Shown here: piece after piece, positions 19,955-29,202 of the stretch
Layout: every line of letters starts with the position of its first letter
Position numbering within the stretch: the first letter of the stretch is position 1
Source of the DNA: Oceanibacterium hippocampi
GTDB lineage: Bacteria > Pseudomonadota > Alphaproteobacteria > Sneathiellales > Sneathiellaceae
Direction of reading: 5' to 3'
Length of the DNA stretch: 64,000 nucleotides
NCBI RefSeq assembly: GCF_900172325.1
Contig: NZ_FWFR01000001.1
Coordinates: 744,001-808,000, forward strand
Notes under the pieces: generated by a model
The model's database searches: none
What the model saw: only the letters and a program-made list of their open reading frames with translations
What the model was told of the DNA's origin: nothing
Translations under genes and position numbers: made by a program

Positions 19955-20857
19955 ATGAGCGGATCCCAGAACGTGGAAAAAGCGGCGAAGACGGCGCCGG
20001 CTGCCGAGCCGGAAACCTCGATCTCCTACCAGGGCGCGCCGGGCGCCTTCTCGAACCTTGCCTGCCGCCAGGTTTTTCCCGATCTGACGGCCGTGCCGTG
20101 CAACACGTTCGCCGAGGCGCTCAGCGCGGTTCATGATCGCCGCGTCCGGCTGGCGATGATCCCGATCGAGAATTCGCTGGGCGGCCGGGTCGCCGACATT
20201 CACCGCCTGCTGCCGGGTTCCGGGCTGTTCATCATCGGCGAGCATTTCCTGCCGGTGCATCACTATCTGCTGGCGCCGAAGGGCGCGACGATCGAGACCG
20301 TGAAGCGGGTGCACAGCCACGAGCAGGCACTCGCCCAGTGCCGCGACCTGATCCGCGAGCTTGGCATCGAGGCCGTCGTCCATGCCGATACCGCGGGCGC
20401 GGCGCGCGACATCGCTGCGGCCGGCGACCCGAGCGATGCGGCGATCGCCTCCAGTCTTGCCGGCGAGGTCTACGACCTGCAGGCACTGCGGAGCCGGATC
20501 GAGGACAAGCTCAACAACACCACGCGCTTCCTCGTGATGTCGCGCGACCGGGTCGAGCCGCCGGTCGACGGCCAGCCCTGCATGACCAGCTTCATCTTCG
20601 AGGTGCGCAGCCAGCCGGCGGCGCTCTACAAGGCGCTCGGCGGCTTCGCGACAAACGGCGTCAACGTCACCAAGCTGGAGAGCTACATCACCGATGCGAG
20701 CTTCCAGGCGGCGCAGTTCTATGCCGAGCTCGAAGGGCATGTCGCCGAACGCCATGTTGCCCGGGCGATGGAGGAATTGCAGTTCTTCTCGTCGCGGCTG
20801 CGGGTGCTCGGCGTCTACCCGGCGCATTCCTTCCGGCGCCAGTTCCGCACCGAGTAG
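19955..20857 (+). CDS. pheA: Prephenate dehydratase
   Basis: This enzyme converts prephenate to phenylpyruvate in phenylalanine synthesis. The 300-residue product has the catalytic domain (YQGAPGAFSNLACRQVFPD near residue 25; NTTRFLVMSRD near residue 188, containing the essential Thr-Arg) and a C-terminal ACT regulatory domain (TSFIFEVRSQPAALYKALGGF onward, with an ESYI motif). There is no chorismate mutase domain, so that activity must be encoded elsewhere. The ACT domain implies feedback control by phenylalanine. kdsB lies just upstream and the gene is convergent with nudC. Confidence 0.94.
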   Translation: MSGSQNVEKAAKTAPAAEPETSISYQGAPGAFSNLACRQVFPDLTAVPCNTFAEALSAVHDRRVRLAMIPIENSLGGRVADIHRLLPGSGLFIIGEHFLPVHHYLLAPKGATIETVKRVHSHEQALAQCRDLIRELGIEAVVHADTAGAARDIAAAGDPSDAAIASSLAGEVYDLQALRSRIEDKLNNTTRFLVMSRDRVEPPVDGQPCMTSFIFEVRSQPAALYKALGGFATNGVNVTKLESYITDASFQAAQFYAELEGHVAERHVARAMEELQFFSSRLRVLGVYPAHSFRRQFRTE

Positions 20858-20875
20858 CCGGCGGCGCGCCCCGGG

Positions 20876-20892
20876 GCCGGCCTCAGGCCGGC
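20876..20892. terminator. Inverted repeat between convergent pheA and nudC
   Basis: GCCGGCC (20876-20882) and GGCCGGC (20886-20892) are perfect inverted arms with a 3-base loop that is the nudC stop codon itself. The compact GC hairpin lies in the 25-base convergent gap and may end transcription from both sides, but there is no T-run on either strand. Confidence 0.4.
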
Positions 20893-21833
20893 TCGCGCCC
20901 CTCGATCCAGGCCTTGGCGAGCTGGTGGGCGAGCGACAGCGGCGGCGGTATCCTGAGCGGCGCTTCCATGTCGAGGCTTCGCTCCATCATCGCCCGGACC
21001 TGGTCGCGGTCGAACCAGCGCGCATCCTCGAGTTCGTCGTCGGCGAGATCGATCGCCTCGCTCGTCGCCTCGGCGAAACAGCCGATCATCAGCGACGACG
21101 GGAACGGCCAGGGTTGCGAGGCGTGATAACGGACATGGCGCGTGGCGATGCCGGCTTCCTCCATGATCTCCCGGCTGACCGCCTGTTCGATGGTCTCGCC
21201 CGGCTCCATGAAGCCCGCGAGGCAGGAATAGGAACCCTTCGGGAAATGCCGGCTGCGACCGAGCAGGCAGCGGTCGCCGCGGGTCACCATCATGATGACG
21301 ACCGGGTCGGTGCGCGGGAAATGGCTCGCCTTGCAGGTATCGTTACGGCAATGGCGCGAATAGCCGGCATCCGCGACCTGGGTCGGGTTGCCGCAGCGGG
21401 CGCAGAAGCCGTGCCGGTCGTGCCAGTCGATCATCGAGCGTGCCTGGGCGAGCGCTGCCGCCTCGCCCGGCTTCAGGTCGGGAGCGATGGAACGGACATC
21501 GATGAACTTGCCCCAATCGGCGAACGGCGGTCCCTTCGGATCGTCCGCCGCCGAAACATCGACCGCGAAATGACCGGCAAAGTCGGCCATGCCGAGAAAG
21601 ATCGTCGTCGCGCCCTGATCGAGCCAGGGACGGACATCGATCGCGCCGCGCCAGCCAAGCGTCGGCCCGCCGTCGAGCTCGATCAGCCCCCGCAACTCGT
21701 GCATGGGCAGGAACCGGCTGCTCGGGTCGCTCAGCCGCGACGCGAGCCAAGCCTTGTCGGTGCGACGCGCGCTGGCGCGGTCGAATCGGCCGCCGGTAAA
21801 GGTGATGGGGCGCGGGATTGCAGGATGATTCAT
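20883..21833 (-). CDS. nudC: NAD(+) diphosphatase (NADH pyrophosphatase)
   Basis: NudC hydrolyses NADH to NMNH and AMP and can remove NAD caps from RNA. The 316-residue product has a four-cysteine zinc ribbon (CARCGNPTQ ... HCRNDTC), a Nudix box (GFMEPGETIEQAVSREIMEEAG), and downstream the NudC-specific SQPWPFPSSLMIG motif, so the specificity call is firm. The ATG at 21833 begins MNHPAIPRPITFTGG; an upstream ATG at 21950 would add 39 residues overlapping the SRP RNA promoter and is rejected. The ribosome site is weak. Confidence 0.93.
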   Translation of the reverse strand: MNHPAIPRPITFTGGRFDRASARRTDKAWLASRLSDPSSRFLPMHELRGLIELDGGPTLGWRGAIDVRPWLDQGATTIFLGMADFAGHFAVDVSAADDPKGPPFADWGKFIDVRSIAPDLKPGEAAALAQARSMIDWHDRHGFCARCGNPTQVADAGYSRHCRNDTCKASHFPRTDPVVIMMVTRGDRCLLGRSRHFPKGSYSCLAGFMEPGETIEQAVSREIMEEAGIATRHVRYHASQPWPFPSSLMIGCFAEATSEAIDLADDELEDARWFDRDQVRAMMERSLDMEAPLRIPPPLSLAHQLAKAWIEGREPA

Positions 21834-21931
21834 GTCCGGGCGAGATTTGCACAAGCGGGCCGGGGCGGCAATGGCCCGAATGGGTTGGCGCCCGGCGCGC
21901 CGCTCAAAGCTATTATTCGCCCCATCTCCCC

Positions 21932-21962
21932 TTGCGGAACATGGCGTCATGTTTGATATAGT
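21932..21962 (+). promoter_or_regulatory. Probable promoter of the SRP RNA gene
   Basis: TTGCGG at 21932-21937 and TATAGT at 21957-21962 resemble -35 and -10 boxes, with a spacing of 19 bases (17 if GATATA at 21955-21960 is used). The predicted start near 21969 coincides with the 5' end of the SRP RNA stem. The area is AT-rich compared with its surroundings. Confidence 0.5.
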
Positions 21963-21967
21963 GCCTT

Positions 21968-22064
21968 CGGGAGGTTGGCGGTGGACGAACTATTCGCCAA
22001 CCCGGTCAGATCCGGAAGGAAGCAGCCGTAACGAAATTCGTTCGGGTCGCTGCCAACCTCCCAC
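21968..22064 (+). ncRNA. ffs: Signal recognition particle RNA, small bacterial (4.5S) type
   Basis: This RNA joins Ffh to target membrane proteins to the translocon. The conserved apical segment GGTCAGATCCGGAAGGAAGC is present at 22004-22023, and the helix is closed by GGGAGGTTGGCG (21969-21980) pairing with the CGCTGCCAACCTCCC segment near 22049-22062. The length of about 97 bases fits the 4.5S type. Its place between nudC and dnaX is common in alphaproteobacteria. The ends were set by the outer pairing and are approximate by a few bases. Confidence 0.93.
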
Positions 22065-22165
22065 CGATTTCCCAGCGAGCCACGGACCGGATATCGCGTG
22101 ACTGCGCCCGCTCTCCATTTCCCGTTCCATCGACTGTCCGCCCGGGCCGGCAGCGGCCGTCGCTC

Positions 22166-24037
22166 ATGAGCGAGGCAGGGCAGGCCGCCTACCGGGTTCT
22201 GGCGCGGAAATACCGACCCCGCAATTTTGCCGAGCTGATCGGCCAGGAACCGATGGTCCGGACGCTCCGGAACGCCATCGAGACCGGCCGACTCGCCCAT
22301 GCCTTCGTGCTGACCGGCGTGCGCGGCGTGGGCAAGACGACGACCGCGCGGATCATCGCCCGGGCGCTCAACTGCATCGGCGCCGACGGCGGCGGGGGGG
22401 CGACCATCGAGCCCTGCGGGGTTTGCGAGAACTGCGTCGCGATCGCCGAGGATCGCCATCAGGACGTGCTCGAGATGGACGCGGCGAGCCGCACCGGCGT
22501 CGACGACATCCGCGAGCTGATCGACGGCGTGCGCTACCTGCCGGTCGCCGCGCGCTACAAGATCTACATCATCGACGAAGTGCACATGCTGTCGCGGAAC
22601 GCCTTCAACGCGCTCCTCAAGACGCTCGAGGAGCCGCCGGCGCATGTGAAGTTCATCTTTGCCACCACCGAGATTCGCAAGGTGCCGGTTACCGTGCTGT
22701 CGCGCTGCCAGCGTTTCGACCTGCGCCGGGTCGAGGGCGCGCGGCTGGTCGACTATTTCCGCGAGATCACGGCGAAGGAAACGGTCGAGGCCGACGACGA
22801 GGCGCTGGCGCTGATCGCCCGCGCCGCCGAAGGCTCGGTCCGCGACGGGCTCTCGCTGCTCGACCAGGCGATCGCCCACACGGGCGGTGCGATCGGTGGC
22901 GACGCGGTGCGCGACATGCTCGGCCTTGCCGACCGGGCCCGGACGCTGGAGCTGTTCGAGGCCGTGCTCGGCGGCGGCATCAAGGCGGCGCTCGCCAACC
23001 TGCGCGCCCAGTATGCGGCCGGCGCCGACCCGATGGTCGTGTTCCAGGACCTGCTCGCCCTCTGTCACTGGGTCACCGACGTCAAGATCAATCCCGATGC
23101 TGGCGGCGACGTCACGGTTTCGGAAGCGGAACGGGTGCGCGGCCAGGCGCTCGCCGGCCAGCTCGGGATGGCCGACCTGGCGCGGGCCTGGCAGATGCTG
23201 CTGAAAGGCCTGAAAGAGGTACAGGGCGCGCCGCAGCCGATCGCGGCGGCTGAAATGGCGCTGATCCGCCTTGCCTATGCCGCCGACCTGCCGTCGCCGG
23301 CCGACCTGGTGACGCGGCTGACCCGCGACGGCGGCCAGCCGTCCGCCTCCGCCGGTGCCCCGGCTCAGGCGACGACCTCGCCCCCGGCCCCGTCCGGCAG
23401 TGGCCGTTCCGCTGGAGATGGCGGGGCGACCCGTGCGGTGGCGAGTTCGGCGGTTCGGGGGGGCGCCTCGGTCGAGAGCGCGCCGCGCGCGCTTGCCCGT
23501 CCGCAGGCGGAGCCGGCGGCCGACGACTTTCCCGACGACGATCCCCGGTTCGCGGCTGAGGCGATGAGCAGCGTCGAGGCGGCGCCCGACGGTGGGCCCG
23601 GGATCGCGCCGGACGCGGCGCCCGACGGCGAACGCCCGCAGCCGACGACGCTCGAGGAGGTGGTCGCCCTGCTCACCCGTCGCGACGACCTGCGGCTCCA
23701 GGCCAACCTGGTCAATTTCGTCCGCCTTGTCCGTATCGAGCCCGGCCGGATCGAGTTGCACCCGCTCGAGAATGCGCCGCGCGACCTGGCCGCTCAGCTT
23801 GCCGGCCGGCTTGACGAGATTACCGGGCGGCGCTGGATGATCTCGGTGACGACGAGCCAGCCTGGCGAGCCGACGCTGGCGGAGCAGCGCCGCGAACGGG
23901 CGGAGACGGAGCGGGCGCGAATTGCCGCCCATCCGATGGTGCGCGCTGTGATCGATCAGTTCCCCGGTGCGGCGATCGATGCGTTCCGTGCGAGCGATGC
24001 CCCGGACGACAACCCCGATGAAGACGGAGAGCGCTGA
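22166..24037 (+). CDS. dnaX: DNA polymerase III subunit tau (and gamma)
   Basis: This is the clamp-loader ATPase subunit that ties together the replisome. The 623-residue product has Walker A GVRGVGKTTTARI near residue 50, zinc-binding cysteines in LNC...PCGVCENC, Walker B IIDEVHMLS near residue 133, and the SRC sensor motif VTVLSRCQRFDLRR. A low-complexity Ala/Pro/Gly linker (about residues 390-490) precedes a C-terminal tau domain. No A-rich slippery site was seen, so a gamma form by frameshifting is not evident. The gene begins about 100 bases after the SRP RNA and is followed by ybaB and recR in the standard order. Confidence 0.95.
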   Translation: MSEAGQAAYRVLARKYRPRNFAELIGQEPMVRTLRNAIETGRLAHAFVLTGVRGVGKTTTARIIARALNCIGADGGGGATIEPCGVCENCVAIAEDRHQDVLEMDAASRTGVDDIRELIDGVRYLPVAARYKIYIIDEVHMLSRNAFNALLKTLEEPPAHVKFIFATTEIRKVPVTVLSRCQRFDLRRVEGARLVDYFREITAKETVEADDEALALIARAAEGSVRDGLSLLDQAIAHTGGAIGGDAVRDMLGLADRARTLELFEAVLGGGIKAALANLRAQYAAGADPMVVFQDLLALCHWVTDVKINPDAGGDVTVSEAERVRGQALAGQLGMADLARAWQMLLKGLKEVQGAPQPIAAAEMALIRLAYAADLPSPADLVTRLTRDGGQPSASAGAPAQATTSPPAPSGSGRSAGDGGATRAVASSAVRGGASVESAPRALARPQAEPAADDFPDDDPRFAAEAMSSVEAAPDGGPGIAPDAAPDGERPQPTTLEEVVALLTRRDDLRLQANLVNFVRLVRIEPGRIELHPLENAPRDLAAQLAGRLDEITGRRWMISVTTSQPGEPTLAEQRRERAETERARIAAHPMVRAVIDQFPGAAIDAFRASDAPDDNPDEDGER

Positions 24038-24040
24038 ATC

Positions 24041-24364
24041 ATGAAAAACCTCGCGAACCTGATGAAGCAGGCGCAGGAGATGCAGGGCAAGATGGCCGAA
24101 ATGCAGGCGAGCCTCGAAGGTCACGAGGAAACCGGCTCGGCCGGCGCCGGCATGGTCGAGGTGACGCTCAACGGCCGGAGCGAGCTTCGCCGCGTCAAGA
24201 TCGATCCGAGCCTTGCCAATCCGGACGATCTGGAAATGATCGAGGACCTGCTGGTCGCCGCCCACAAGGACGCCAAGGCGAAGGTCGAGGCCTTCTCGGC
24301 CGAGAAGATGCAGGAGCTGACCGGCGGCCTGCAACTTCCCGGCGGTATGAAGCTGCCTTTCTGA
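24041..24364 (+). CDS. YbaB/EbfC nucleoid-associated protein
   Basis: This is a small dimeric DNA-binding protein, conserved between dnaX and recR in most bacteria. The 107-residue product has the expected N-terminal helix ([20 protein letters not shown]), the [20 protein letters not shown] strand region, and a C-terminal [14 protein letters not shown]-like end (seen as [16 protein letters not shown]). It starts 3 bases after the dnaX stop, so the two are translationally linked. Its role in nucleoid organisation or expression control is inferred from the family. Confidence 0.93.
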   Translation: MKNLANLMKQAQEMQGKMAEMQASLEGHEETGSAGAGMVEVTLNGRSELRRVKIDPSLANPDDLEMIEDLLVAAHKDAKAKVEAFSAEKMQELTGGLQLPGGMKLPF

Positions 24365-24389
24365 ACCCGGGCCGAAGCGGGAAATCCTC

Positions 24390-24992
24390 ATGGGTGGCGC
24401 CGAGATCGAGCAGCTGATCCGCCTGCTCGCCAGGCTGCCGGGGCTCGGGCCCCGGTCGGCCCGGCGCGCGGCCCTGCAACTGATCAAGCAGCGCGAGGCG
24501 TTGATGCTGCCGCTCGTCCGGGCGATCACCGAGGTCGCCGAGACGGTCACCGCCTGCTCTGTCTGCGGCAATGTCGACAGTCGCGATCCCTGCGTCATCT
24601 GCGCCGACCAGCGGCGCGACGGCAGCCTGCTCTGCGTCGTCGAGGATGTCGCCGATCTCTGGGCGATCGAACGCAGCGCCGTCTATCGCGGCCGCTATCA
24701 CGTGCTGGGCGGCACGCTTTCGGCGCTCGACGGGGTCGGCCCGGAGGATCTGAAGATCGACCAGCTGATCGCCCGCGCCGCCGAACCGGGCGTCGAGGAA
24801 GTCGTGCTCGCCACCAACGCCACCGTCGACGGTCAGACGACGGCCCATTACATCACCGACCGGCTGGAGGGTTCCGGCGTCAGGATCTCGCGCCTCGCCT
24901 CGGGCGTTCCGGTCGGCGGCGAGCTCGACTATCTGGACGACGGCACGCTCAGCGCCGCGTTCCGCACCCGGCGCCCGGTCGCCGGCGAGTAG
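24390..24992 (+). CDS. recR: Recombination mediator RecR
   Basis: RecR loads RecA with RecFO during gap repair. The 200-residue product has the N-terminal helix-hairpin-helix ([20 protein letters not shown]), a four-cysteine zinc finger ([16 protein letters not shown], about residues 56-71), and a Toprim domain ([17 protein letters not shown]). The length is standard. It is the third gene in dnaX-ybaB-recR. Its stop codon lies inside a hairpin shared with convergent rmuC. Confidence 0.95.
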   Translation: MGGAEIEQLIRLLARLPGLGPRSARRAALQLIKQREALMLPLVRAITEVAETVTACSVCGNVDSRDPCVICADQRRDGSLLCVVEDVADLWAIERSAVYRGRYHVLGGTLSALDGVGPEDLKIDQLIARAAEPGVEEVVLATNATVDGQTTAHYITDRLEGSGVRISRLASGVPVGGELDYLDDGTLSAAFRTRRPVAGE

Positions 24993-25015
24993 GCGCGCCC
25001 TCAGGCCTCGCCGGC
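24981..25015. terminator. 9-base inverted repeat spanning both stop codons of recR and rmuC
   Basis: GCCGGCGAG (24981-24989) and CTCGCCGGC (25007-25015) pair perfectly around a 17-base loop that contains the recR stop (24990-24992) and the rmuC stop (25001-25003). The arms are coding sequence for the last residues of each protein. It is a candidate two-way terminator lacking a T-run. Confidence 0.45.
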
Positions 25016-26254
25016 AGAGGCCCCGTTGCCGAGCAACCGCCCGTCCGGACTTGAATCCTGCGGGCCGGATTCGGGCGGTGCAGCAATCCCGGCCGCCTCG
25101 GCGCTTCCGGATTCGTCGCCAAGCTGCAGTTCCTCGATCCGTTCGCCCTTGCGCTTGATCTTCTGGCTCGAGGTCTCGATGTCGCGGATGTCCTTCTCCG
25201 CCTGGGTGAAGTGTCTTCTCAGGTTGTCGACCCGGTCGTCCAGTCGCTCGACATCCTTGAGCAGTTCAAGGACCTGTTTCTGGATGACGCCCGCCTGTTC
25301 CCGCATCCGGGCGTCCTTGAGCACGGCGCGGACGGTGTTGAGCGTCGCCATCAGCGTGGTCGGCGAGACGATCCAGACCCGGGCCCGGTAGGAGCGTTGC
25401 AGGGTCTCCGGGAAACCGGCGTGGATCTCGGCATAGACCGCCTCCGACGGCAGGAAGAGAAGCGCCGATTCCGCGGTTTCCCCGGGCACGATATAGCGTG
25501 CCGCGATGTCGTCGATATGCTTCTGCAGCGCCGAGCCGAAGGCGCGCCGGGCCAGCGTCTTCTCGGCGTCGGTCTCGGCTTTGCGCAGCTGGTGGTAGCT
25601 TTCCAGCGGGAATTTCGCATCGACCACGATGGAGCCCGGTGGCTTGGGCAACTCGATCAGGCAGTCGGCCCGCTTGCCGTTCGAGAGTGTCGCCTGCATC
25701 GAATAGGCCGACGGCGGCAGGGCGGCGGCGACCAGATCGTTGAGCTGCAGTTCGCCGAAGGCGCCGCGCGCCTGCTTGTTGGCGAGGATGTCCTGCAACC
25801 CGACCACCTGGCCCGACAGTTCGGTGATGTTCTGCTGGGCCCGGTCGATAACCTCGAGCCGGGTCTTGAGCTCGCCGATCGTCTTGCCGGTCTTCTCGGT
25901 CTGCTCGCTCAACCCGTCGCCGAGTCGCTTGCTGACCGTGTCCAGCCGCTCGGTCAGCGTCCGGTTGGTCCGTTCGGTGGATTCGGCCAGGCTGTCGCCG
26001 AGCCGTTTGGTCACATGGTCGAGGCGCTCGGCAAGGGTCTTCTGGATCTCGCCCTGGGCATACTGGTTCGCCTGCGACAGGCTCTCGACCTGGCCGAACA
26101 GCCGCTGCTGGGTCTCGGCCATCTGCTGGGTGAGGAGCTTCAGCGCCTCGGTCTCCCGGCGCGCCTGCCGGGCGCCGCGAAGCACCGCCAGCCAGGCGAT
26201 CGCCAGCACGAGGACGACAATCGCGGCAATGCCGACAAGGATGGTTTCGTTCAT
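25001..26254 (-). CDS. rmuC: DNA recombination protein RmuC
   Basis: RmuC is a predicted nuclease that limits inversions at short inverted repeats. The 417-residue product has one N-terminal transmembrane helix (ILVGIAAIVVLVLAIAWLAVL), a long coiled-coil region (about residues 35-140) with repeated segments such as RLDHVTKRLGDSL and RLDTVSKRLGDGL, then the RmuC nuclease-like domain (IVVDAKFPLESYHQL near residue 205). The C-terminal 50 residues are low complexity. It stands alone and is convergent with recR. Biochemical activity in this organism is inferred only. Confidence 0.92.
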   Translation of the reverse strand: MNETILVGIAAIVVLVLAIAWLAVLRGARQARRETEALKLLTQQMAETQQRLFGQVESLSQANQYAQGEIQKTLAERLDHVTKRLGDSLAESTERTNRTLTERLDTVSKRLGDGLSEQTEKTGKTIGELKTRLEVIDRAQQNITELSGQVVGLQDILANKQARGAFGELQLNDLVAAALPPSAYSMQATLSNGKRADCLIELPKPPGSIVVDAKFPLESYHQLRKAETDAEKTLARRAFGSALQKHIDDIAARYIVPGETAESALLFLPSEAVYAEIHAGFPETLQRSYRARVWIVSPTTLMATLNTVRAVLKDARMREQAGVIQKQVLELLKDVERLDDRVDNLRRHFTQAEKDIRDIETSSQKIKRKGERIEELQLGDESGSAEAAGIAAPPESGPQDSSPDGRLLGNGASAGEA

Positions 26255-26410
26255 CGATTTCCCGCTTTCCGGCGGCAGGCCGGTTCCCGCTATGGTTGAT
26301 TCGGGGCGAGCCTAGCATGGCCGCCCGGCACGGTCACATGCGCCGGCGCTTGACCTCCGGCCCGCCGCCGCCTACCTAGGCTTTCGTGAATAACCGTAGT
26401 GCGTGAGACC

Positions 26411-26935
26411 ATGTCGCTGTTGCCGATCATCGAAGCGCCCGACCCGCGCCTGAAAGTCATCTCGGACAAGGTATCCGTGGTCGACGACCAGTTGCGCCGC
26501 CTCGCCGACGACATGCTGGAGACGATGTATGCCGCGCCCGGCGTCGGCCTCGCTGCGATCCAGGTCGGCGTGCCGAAGCGGCTGCTCGTGGTCGATACCG
26601 CCCGACAGGGGGAGGCGCCGGATCCGCGGGTGTTCATCAACCCGGAGATCGTCTGGCTGTCCGACGAGGACAACACCTACGAGGAAGGCTGCCTTTCGGT
26701 GCCCGAGCATTACGCCGAAGTGACCCGACCGGCGGCGCTCCGGGTGTCCTATCTGGATCGCGATGGCAAGGCGTCGGAGGTCGAGGCCGACGGCCTGCTC
26801 GCCACGGTCCTCCAGCACGAGATGGACCATCTCGATGGCATCCTGTTCCTCGACCATATCTCGGCGATCAAGCGCAACATGATCCTCCGCAAGATGGTCA
26901 AGGCGAAGAAGCAGAAGGCCAGCGAGAGCGCCTGA
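26411..26935 (+). CDS. def: Peptide deformylase
   Basis: This enzyme removes the formyl group from new proteins. The 174-residue product has all three catalytic motifs: [10 protein letters not shown] (residues 44-53), EEGCLS with metal ligand Cys94, and QHEMDHLDG with His136, Glu137 and His140. The ATG at 26411 ([14 protein letters not shown]) fits the family start; a GTG four codons earlier is possible. The gene overlaps fmt by TGATG, coupling removal and addition of the formyl group. Confidence 0.96.
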   Translation: MSLLPIIEAPDPRLKVISDKVSVVDDQLRRLADDMLETMYAAPGVGLAAIQVGVPKRLLVVDTARQGEAPDPRVFINPEIVWLSDEDNTYEEGCLSVPEHYAEVTRPAALRVSYLDRDGKASEVEADGLLATVLQHEMDHLDGILFLDHISAIKRNMILRKMVKAKKQKASESA

Positions 26936-27861
26936 TGCCGGCGCCGCTCAAGCTCGCATTTCTCGGCACCCCGGATTTCTCGATACCCGTTCTGGACGCG
27001 CTCGTCGCTGCCGGCCACGAGATCGCCGTCGTCTATACCCAGCCGCCGCGCCCGGCGGGCCGGGGCAAGAAGGACAGGATCTCGCCCGTGCACGAACGGG
27101 CAATGGCGCTCGGCATCGAGGTCCGCACGCCGAAGAGCCTGCGCGATCCCGACGCCCAGGCGGCCTTCTCCGCGCTGGATCTCGATGCCGCCGTCGTCGT
27201 CGCCTACGGCCTGATCCTGCCGAAGGCGATCCTCGACGCGCCCCGCCTCGGCTGCATCAATGTCCATGCCTCGCTGTTGCCGCGCTGGCGCGGCGCGGCG
27301 CCGATCCAGCGCGCTGTCATGGCCGGTGACGCGGAAACCGGGATCGCCATCATGCAGATGGCGGAGGGTCTCGATACCGGGCCCGTCCTGATGGAAGCGC
27401 GCTGTCGGATCGGATCCGGAACGACTGCCGGCGAGCTTCATGACCAGCTTTCCCGGATGGGGGCCGAGCTGATCGTGCCGGCCCTGGAGGGGCGGGCGGC
27501 GGGCACGCTGCGGGCGGTTTCCCAGGACGAGGCCGGCGCCAGCTACGCGAAGAAGATCGAGAAGGCCGAGGCGCGCATCGACTGGGATCTGCCGGCGGTC
27601 GAGATCGAGCGCCGGATCCGCGGTCTCAATCCGTCGCCGGGTGCCTTCTTCGAAACGGGCGCCGAGCGCATCAAGGTGCATCGCGCGGAATTGGTCGAGG
27701 GGACCGGCCGACCCGGCGAAGTGCTCGACGAGCAGCCGACGATCGCCTGCGGCGAAGGCGCGCTCAGGCTGATCGAGGTGCAGCGCCAGGGCAAGGCGCC
27801 GATGGCCGCGGCCGATTTCTGGCGCGGCTTCCGGCTGCGCCCGGGCGAGCGGCTCGGCTGA
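26935..27861 (+). CDS. fmt: Methionyl-tRNA formyltransferase
   Basis: Fmt formylates initiator methionyl-tRNA using 10-formyl-tetrahydrofolate. The 308-residue product has the Rossmann-type start [19 protein letters not shown], the catalytic Asn-His-Asp region with [19 protein letters not shown] near residue 104, and the OB-fold C-terminus. Its ATG overlaps the def stop codon by one base and its stop is 5 bases before truA. def-fmt-truA therefore form one translation-maturation operon. Confidence 0.96.
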   Translation: MPAPLKLAFLGTPDFSIPVLDALVAAGHEIAVVYTQPPRPAGRGKKDRISPVHERAMALGIEVRTPKSLRDPDAQAAFSALDLDAAVVVAYGLILPKAILDAPRLGCINVHASLLPRWRGAAPIQRAVMAGDAETGIAIMQMAEGLDTGPVLMEARCRIGSGTTAGELHDQLSRMGAELIVPALEGRAAGTLRAVSQDEAGASYAKKIEKAEARIDWDLPAVEIERRIRGLNPSPGAFFETGAERIKVHRAELVEGTGRPGEVLDEQPTIACGEGALRLIEVQRQGKAPMAAADFWRGFRLRPGERLG

Positions 27862-27866
27862 GCCGG

Positions 27867-28616
27867 ATGGCCCGCTACAAGCTCACCGTCGAATATGACG
27901 GCGGCCCCTACGTCGGCTGGCAGCACCAGGAGAACGGCCGGTCGGTCCAGCAGGCGCTGGAAGAGGCGGTGCGGGCCTTCTGCGGCGAGACCGTCCGCAT
28001 CGTCACCGCCGGACGGACCGACGCCGGGGTGCACGCGCTGGGCCAGGTCGTCCATCTGGATCTCGCCCGTGACTGGCCGGCAGAGACCGTGATGCATGCC
28101 ATCAACCAGCATCTGAAGCCGGAACCGGTCGCGGTGCTGGCATCGGTGGCGGTGTCGGAGGATTTCCATGCCCGGTTCTCGGCGCTCGCCCGGCATTACC
28201 GCTACCGGATCGTCAACCGGCGGGCGCCGCTCGCCCTCGAGCACGACCGGGCCTGGCGGGTATCGCGGCCGCTCGACGCGGCGGCGATGCACGCGGCGGC
28301 GCAGGTCCTGATCGGACGGCACGACTTCACCACCTTCAGGGCCGCCCAGTGCCAGGCGAAGTCGCCGCTCCGCACGCTCGACCGGCTCGCCGTCCGGCGC
28401 GAGGGCGAGACGGTACTGATCGAGGCGAGCGCGCGCTCGTTCCTGCACAATCAGGTCCGGGCGATGGCCGGCACCCTGTCACTGGTGGGCGAGGGAAAAT
28501 GGAGCGCCGGACGGCTCGCCGAGGCGCTCGCGGCGTGCGACCGTGCCGCCGCCGGTCCGAACGCCCCGCCGCACGGGCTCTATCTCGTCGCCGTCGACTA
28601 TCCGCCCGAAAGTTAG
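27867..28616 (+). CDS. truA: tRNA pseudouridine(38-40) synthase
   Basis: TruA makes pseudouridine in the anticodon stem-loop of many tRNAs. The 249-residue product has the catalytic aspartate in [14 protein letters not shown] (about residue 52) and the conserved [16 protein letters not shown] block near residue 93. Length and order after fmt are typical. It is convergent with an unknown membrane protein, with only four bases between their stops. Confidence 0.96.
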   Translation: MARYKLTVEYDGGPYVGWQHQENGRSVQQALEEAVRAFCGETVRIVTAGRTDAGVHALGQVVHLDLARDWPAETVMHAINQHLKPEPVAVLASVAVSEDFHARFSALARHYRYRIVNRRAPLALEHDRAWRVSRPLDAAAMHAAAQVLIGRHDFTTFRAAQCQAKSPLRTLDRLAVRREGETVLIEASARSFLHNQVRAMAGTLSLVGEGKWSAGRLAEALAACDRAAAGPNAPPHGLYLVAVDYPPES

Positions 28617-28620
28617 TTGG

Positions 28621-29199
28621 TCAGCCGAGCAGGCGCCCGGTCAGGGCGAGCAGCAGCAGGCTCACCAGGGTTTCCACGGCGACCAGGAGCCCGGCAAACA
28701 CCGGCGTGACGCCGAGCGCGCTCCGGGTCACGAACCAGAGGAAGAAGAGCAGGATTCCCTGGACCAGAAAGATTGCCATCGCGAGCAATCCTTCCGAGAG
28801 AATCCCGGAATAGATGATCGGCGTGTAGAGCAGGACGGCGCCGATGATCGCCGCCTTGCACCAGTTGTAGGCGACGATGTAGCGCACATAGACATGCTTC
28901 AGGTGGTAGTTCCAGGCGATCACGGCCATGACTGCCGGAAAGGCGATCCAGTCGAGGCTGTAGGCGACGAACTCGGCGACAAGGTAATCGGTCGCGGTCG
29001 AGCCGTCGTCGGTGGCCAGCGGCGAGACGGCGCGCAGCAGGATGATCAGGAGAAAGAGCGGCGCCGCGTAGATCGCCGCTCCGAAGGAACGCCAGAAACC
29101 TGTGAAGCTGGCGTCGAAACAGCCGAGCCCCTTCGGGTCGAGATGGGCGAGCCGCCAGACGCCGTAAAGTGAGAGCAGGGCCTCGCGCAGGGTCGGCAT
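28621..29199 (-). CDS. Conserved hypothetical integral membrane protein
   Basis: The function is not recognised. The 192-residue product has a soluble N-terminus (about 40 residues, MPTLREALLSLYGVWRLAHLDPKGLGCFDAS), then roughly five hydrophobic segments (starting at AAIYAAPLFLLIILLRAV, WIAFPAVMAVIAW, CKAAIIGAVLLYTPII, LLAMAIFLVQGILLFFLWFV and VFAGLLVAVETLVSLLLLAL). There are no charged catalytic motifs. It starts three bases before the dapE stop region, directly downstream of dapE on the same strand, so it is probably co-transcribed with it. The close spacing and clean codon use support a real gene. A transporter role is possible but unsupported. Confidence 0.8.
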   Translation of the reverse strand: MPTLREALLSLYGVWRLAHLDPKGLGCFDASFTGFWRSFGAAIYAAPLFLLIILLRAVSPLATDDGSTATDYLVAEFVAYSLDWIAFPAVMAVIAWNYHLKHVYVRYIVAYNWCKAAIIGAVLLYTPIIYSGILSEGLLAMAIFLVQGILLFFLWFVTRSALGVTPVFAGLLVAVETLVSLLLLALTGRLLG

Positions 29200-29202
29200 C
29201 GC

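Noticed and set aside
22394-23463. G-runs in dnaX (22394-22400 and 23457-23463) as possible slippage sites for a gamma subunit
   Set aside because: Known dnaX frameshifting uses A-rich slippery sequences with a downstream hairpin. Runs of G in GC-rich coding DNA are expected, and no short in-frame stop was evident at a proper place.
21947-24598. Long minus-strand open frame (883 codons) across the SRP RNA, dnaX, ybaB and recR
   Set aside because: It is the antisense shadow of well-supported genes. High GC makes stop codons rare in the complementary frames, and its protein is Arg/Gly/Ala-rich without motifs.
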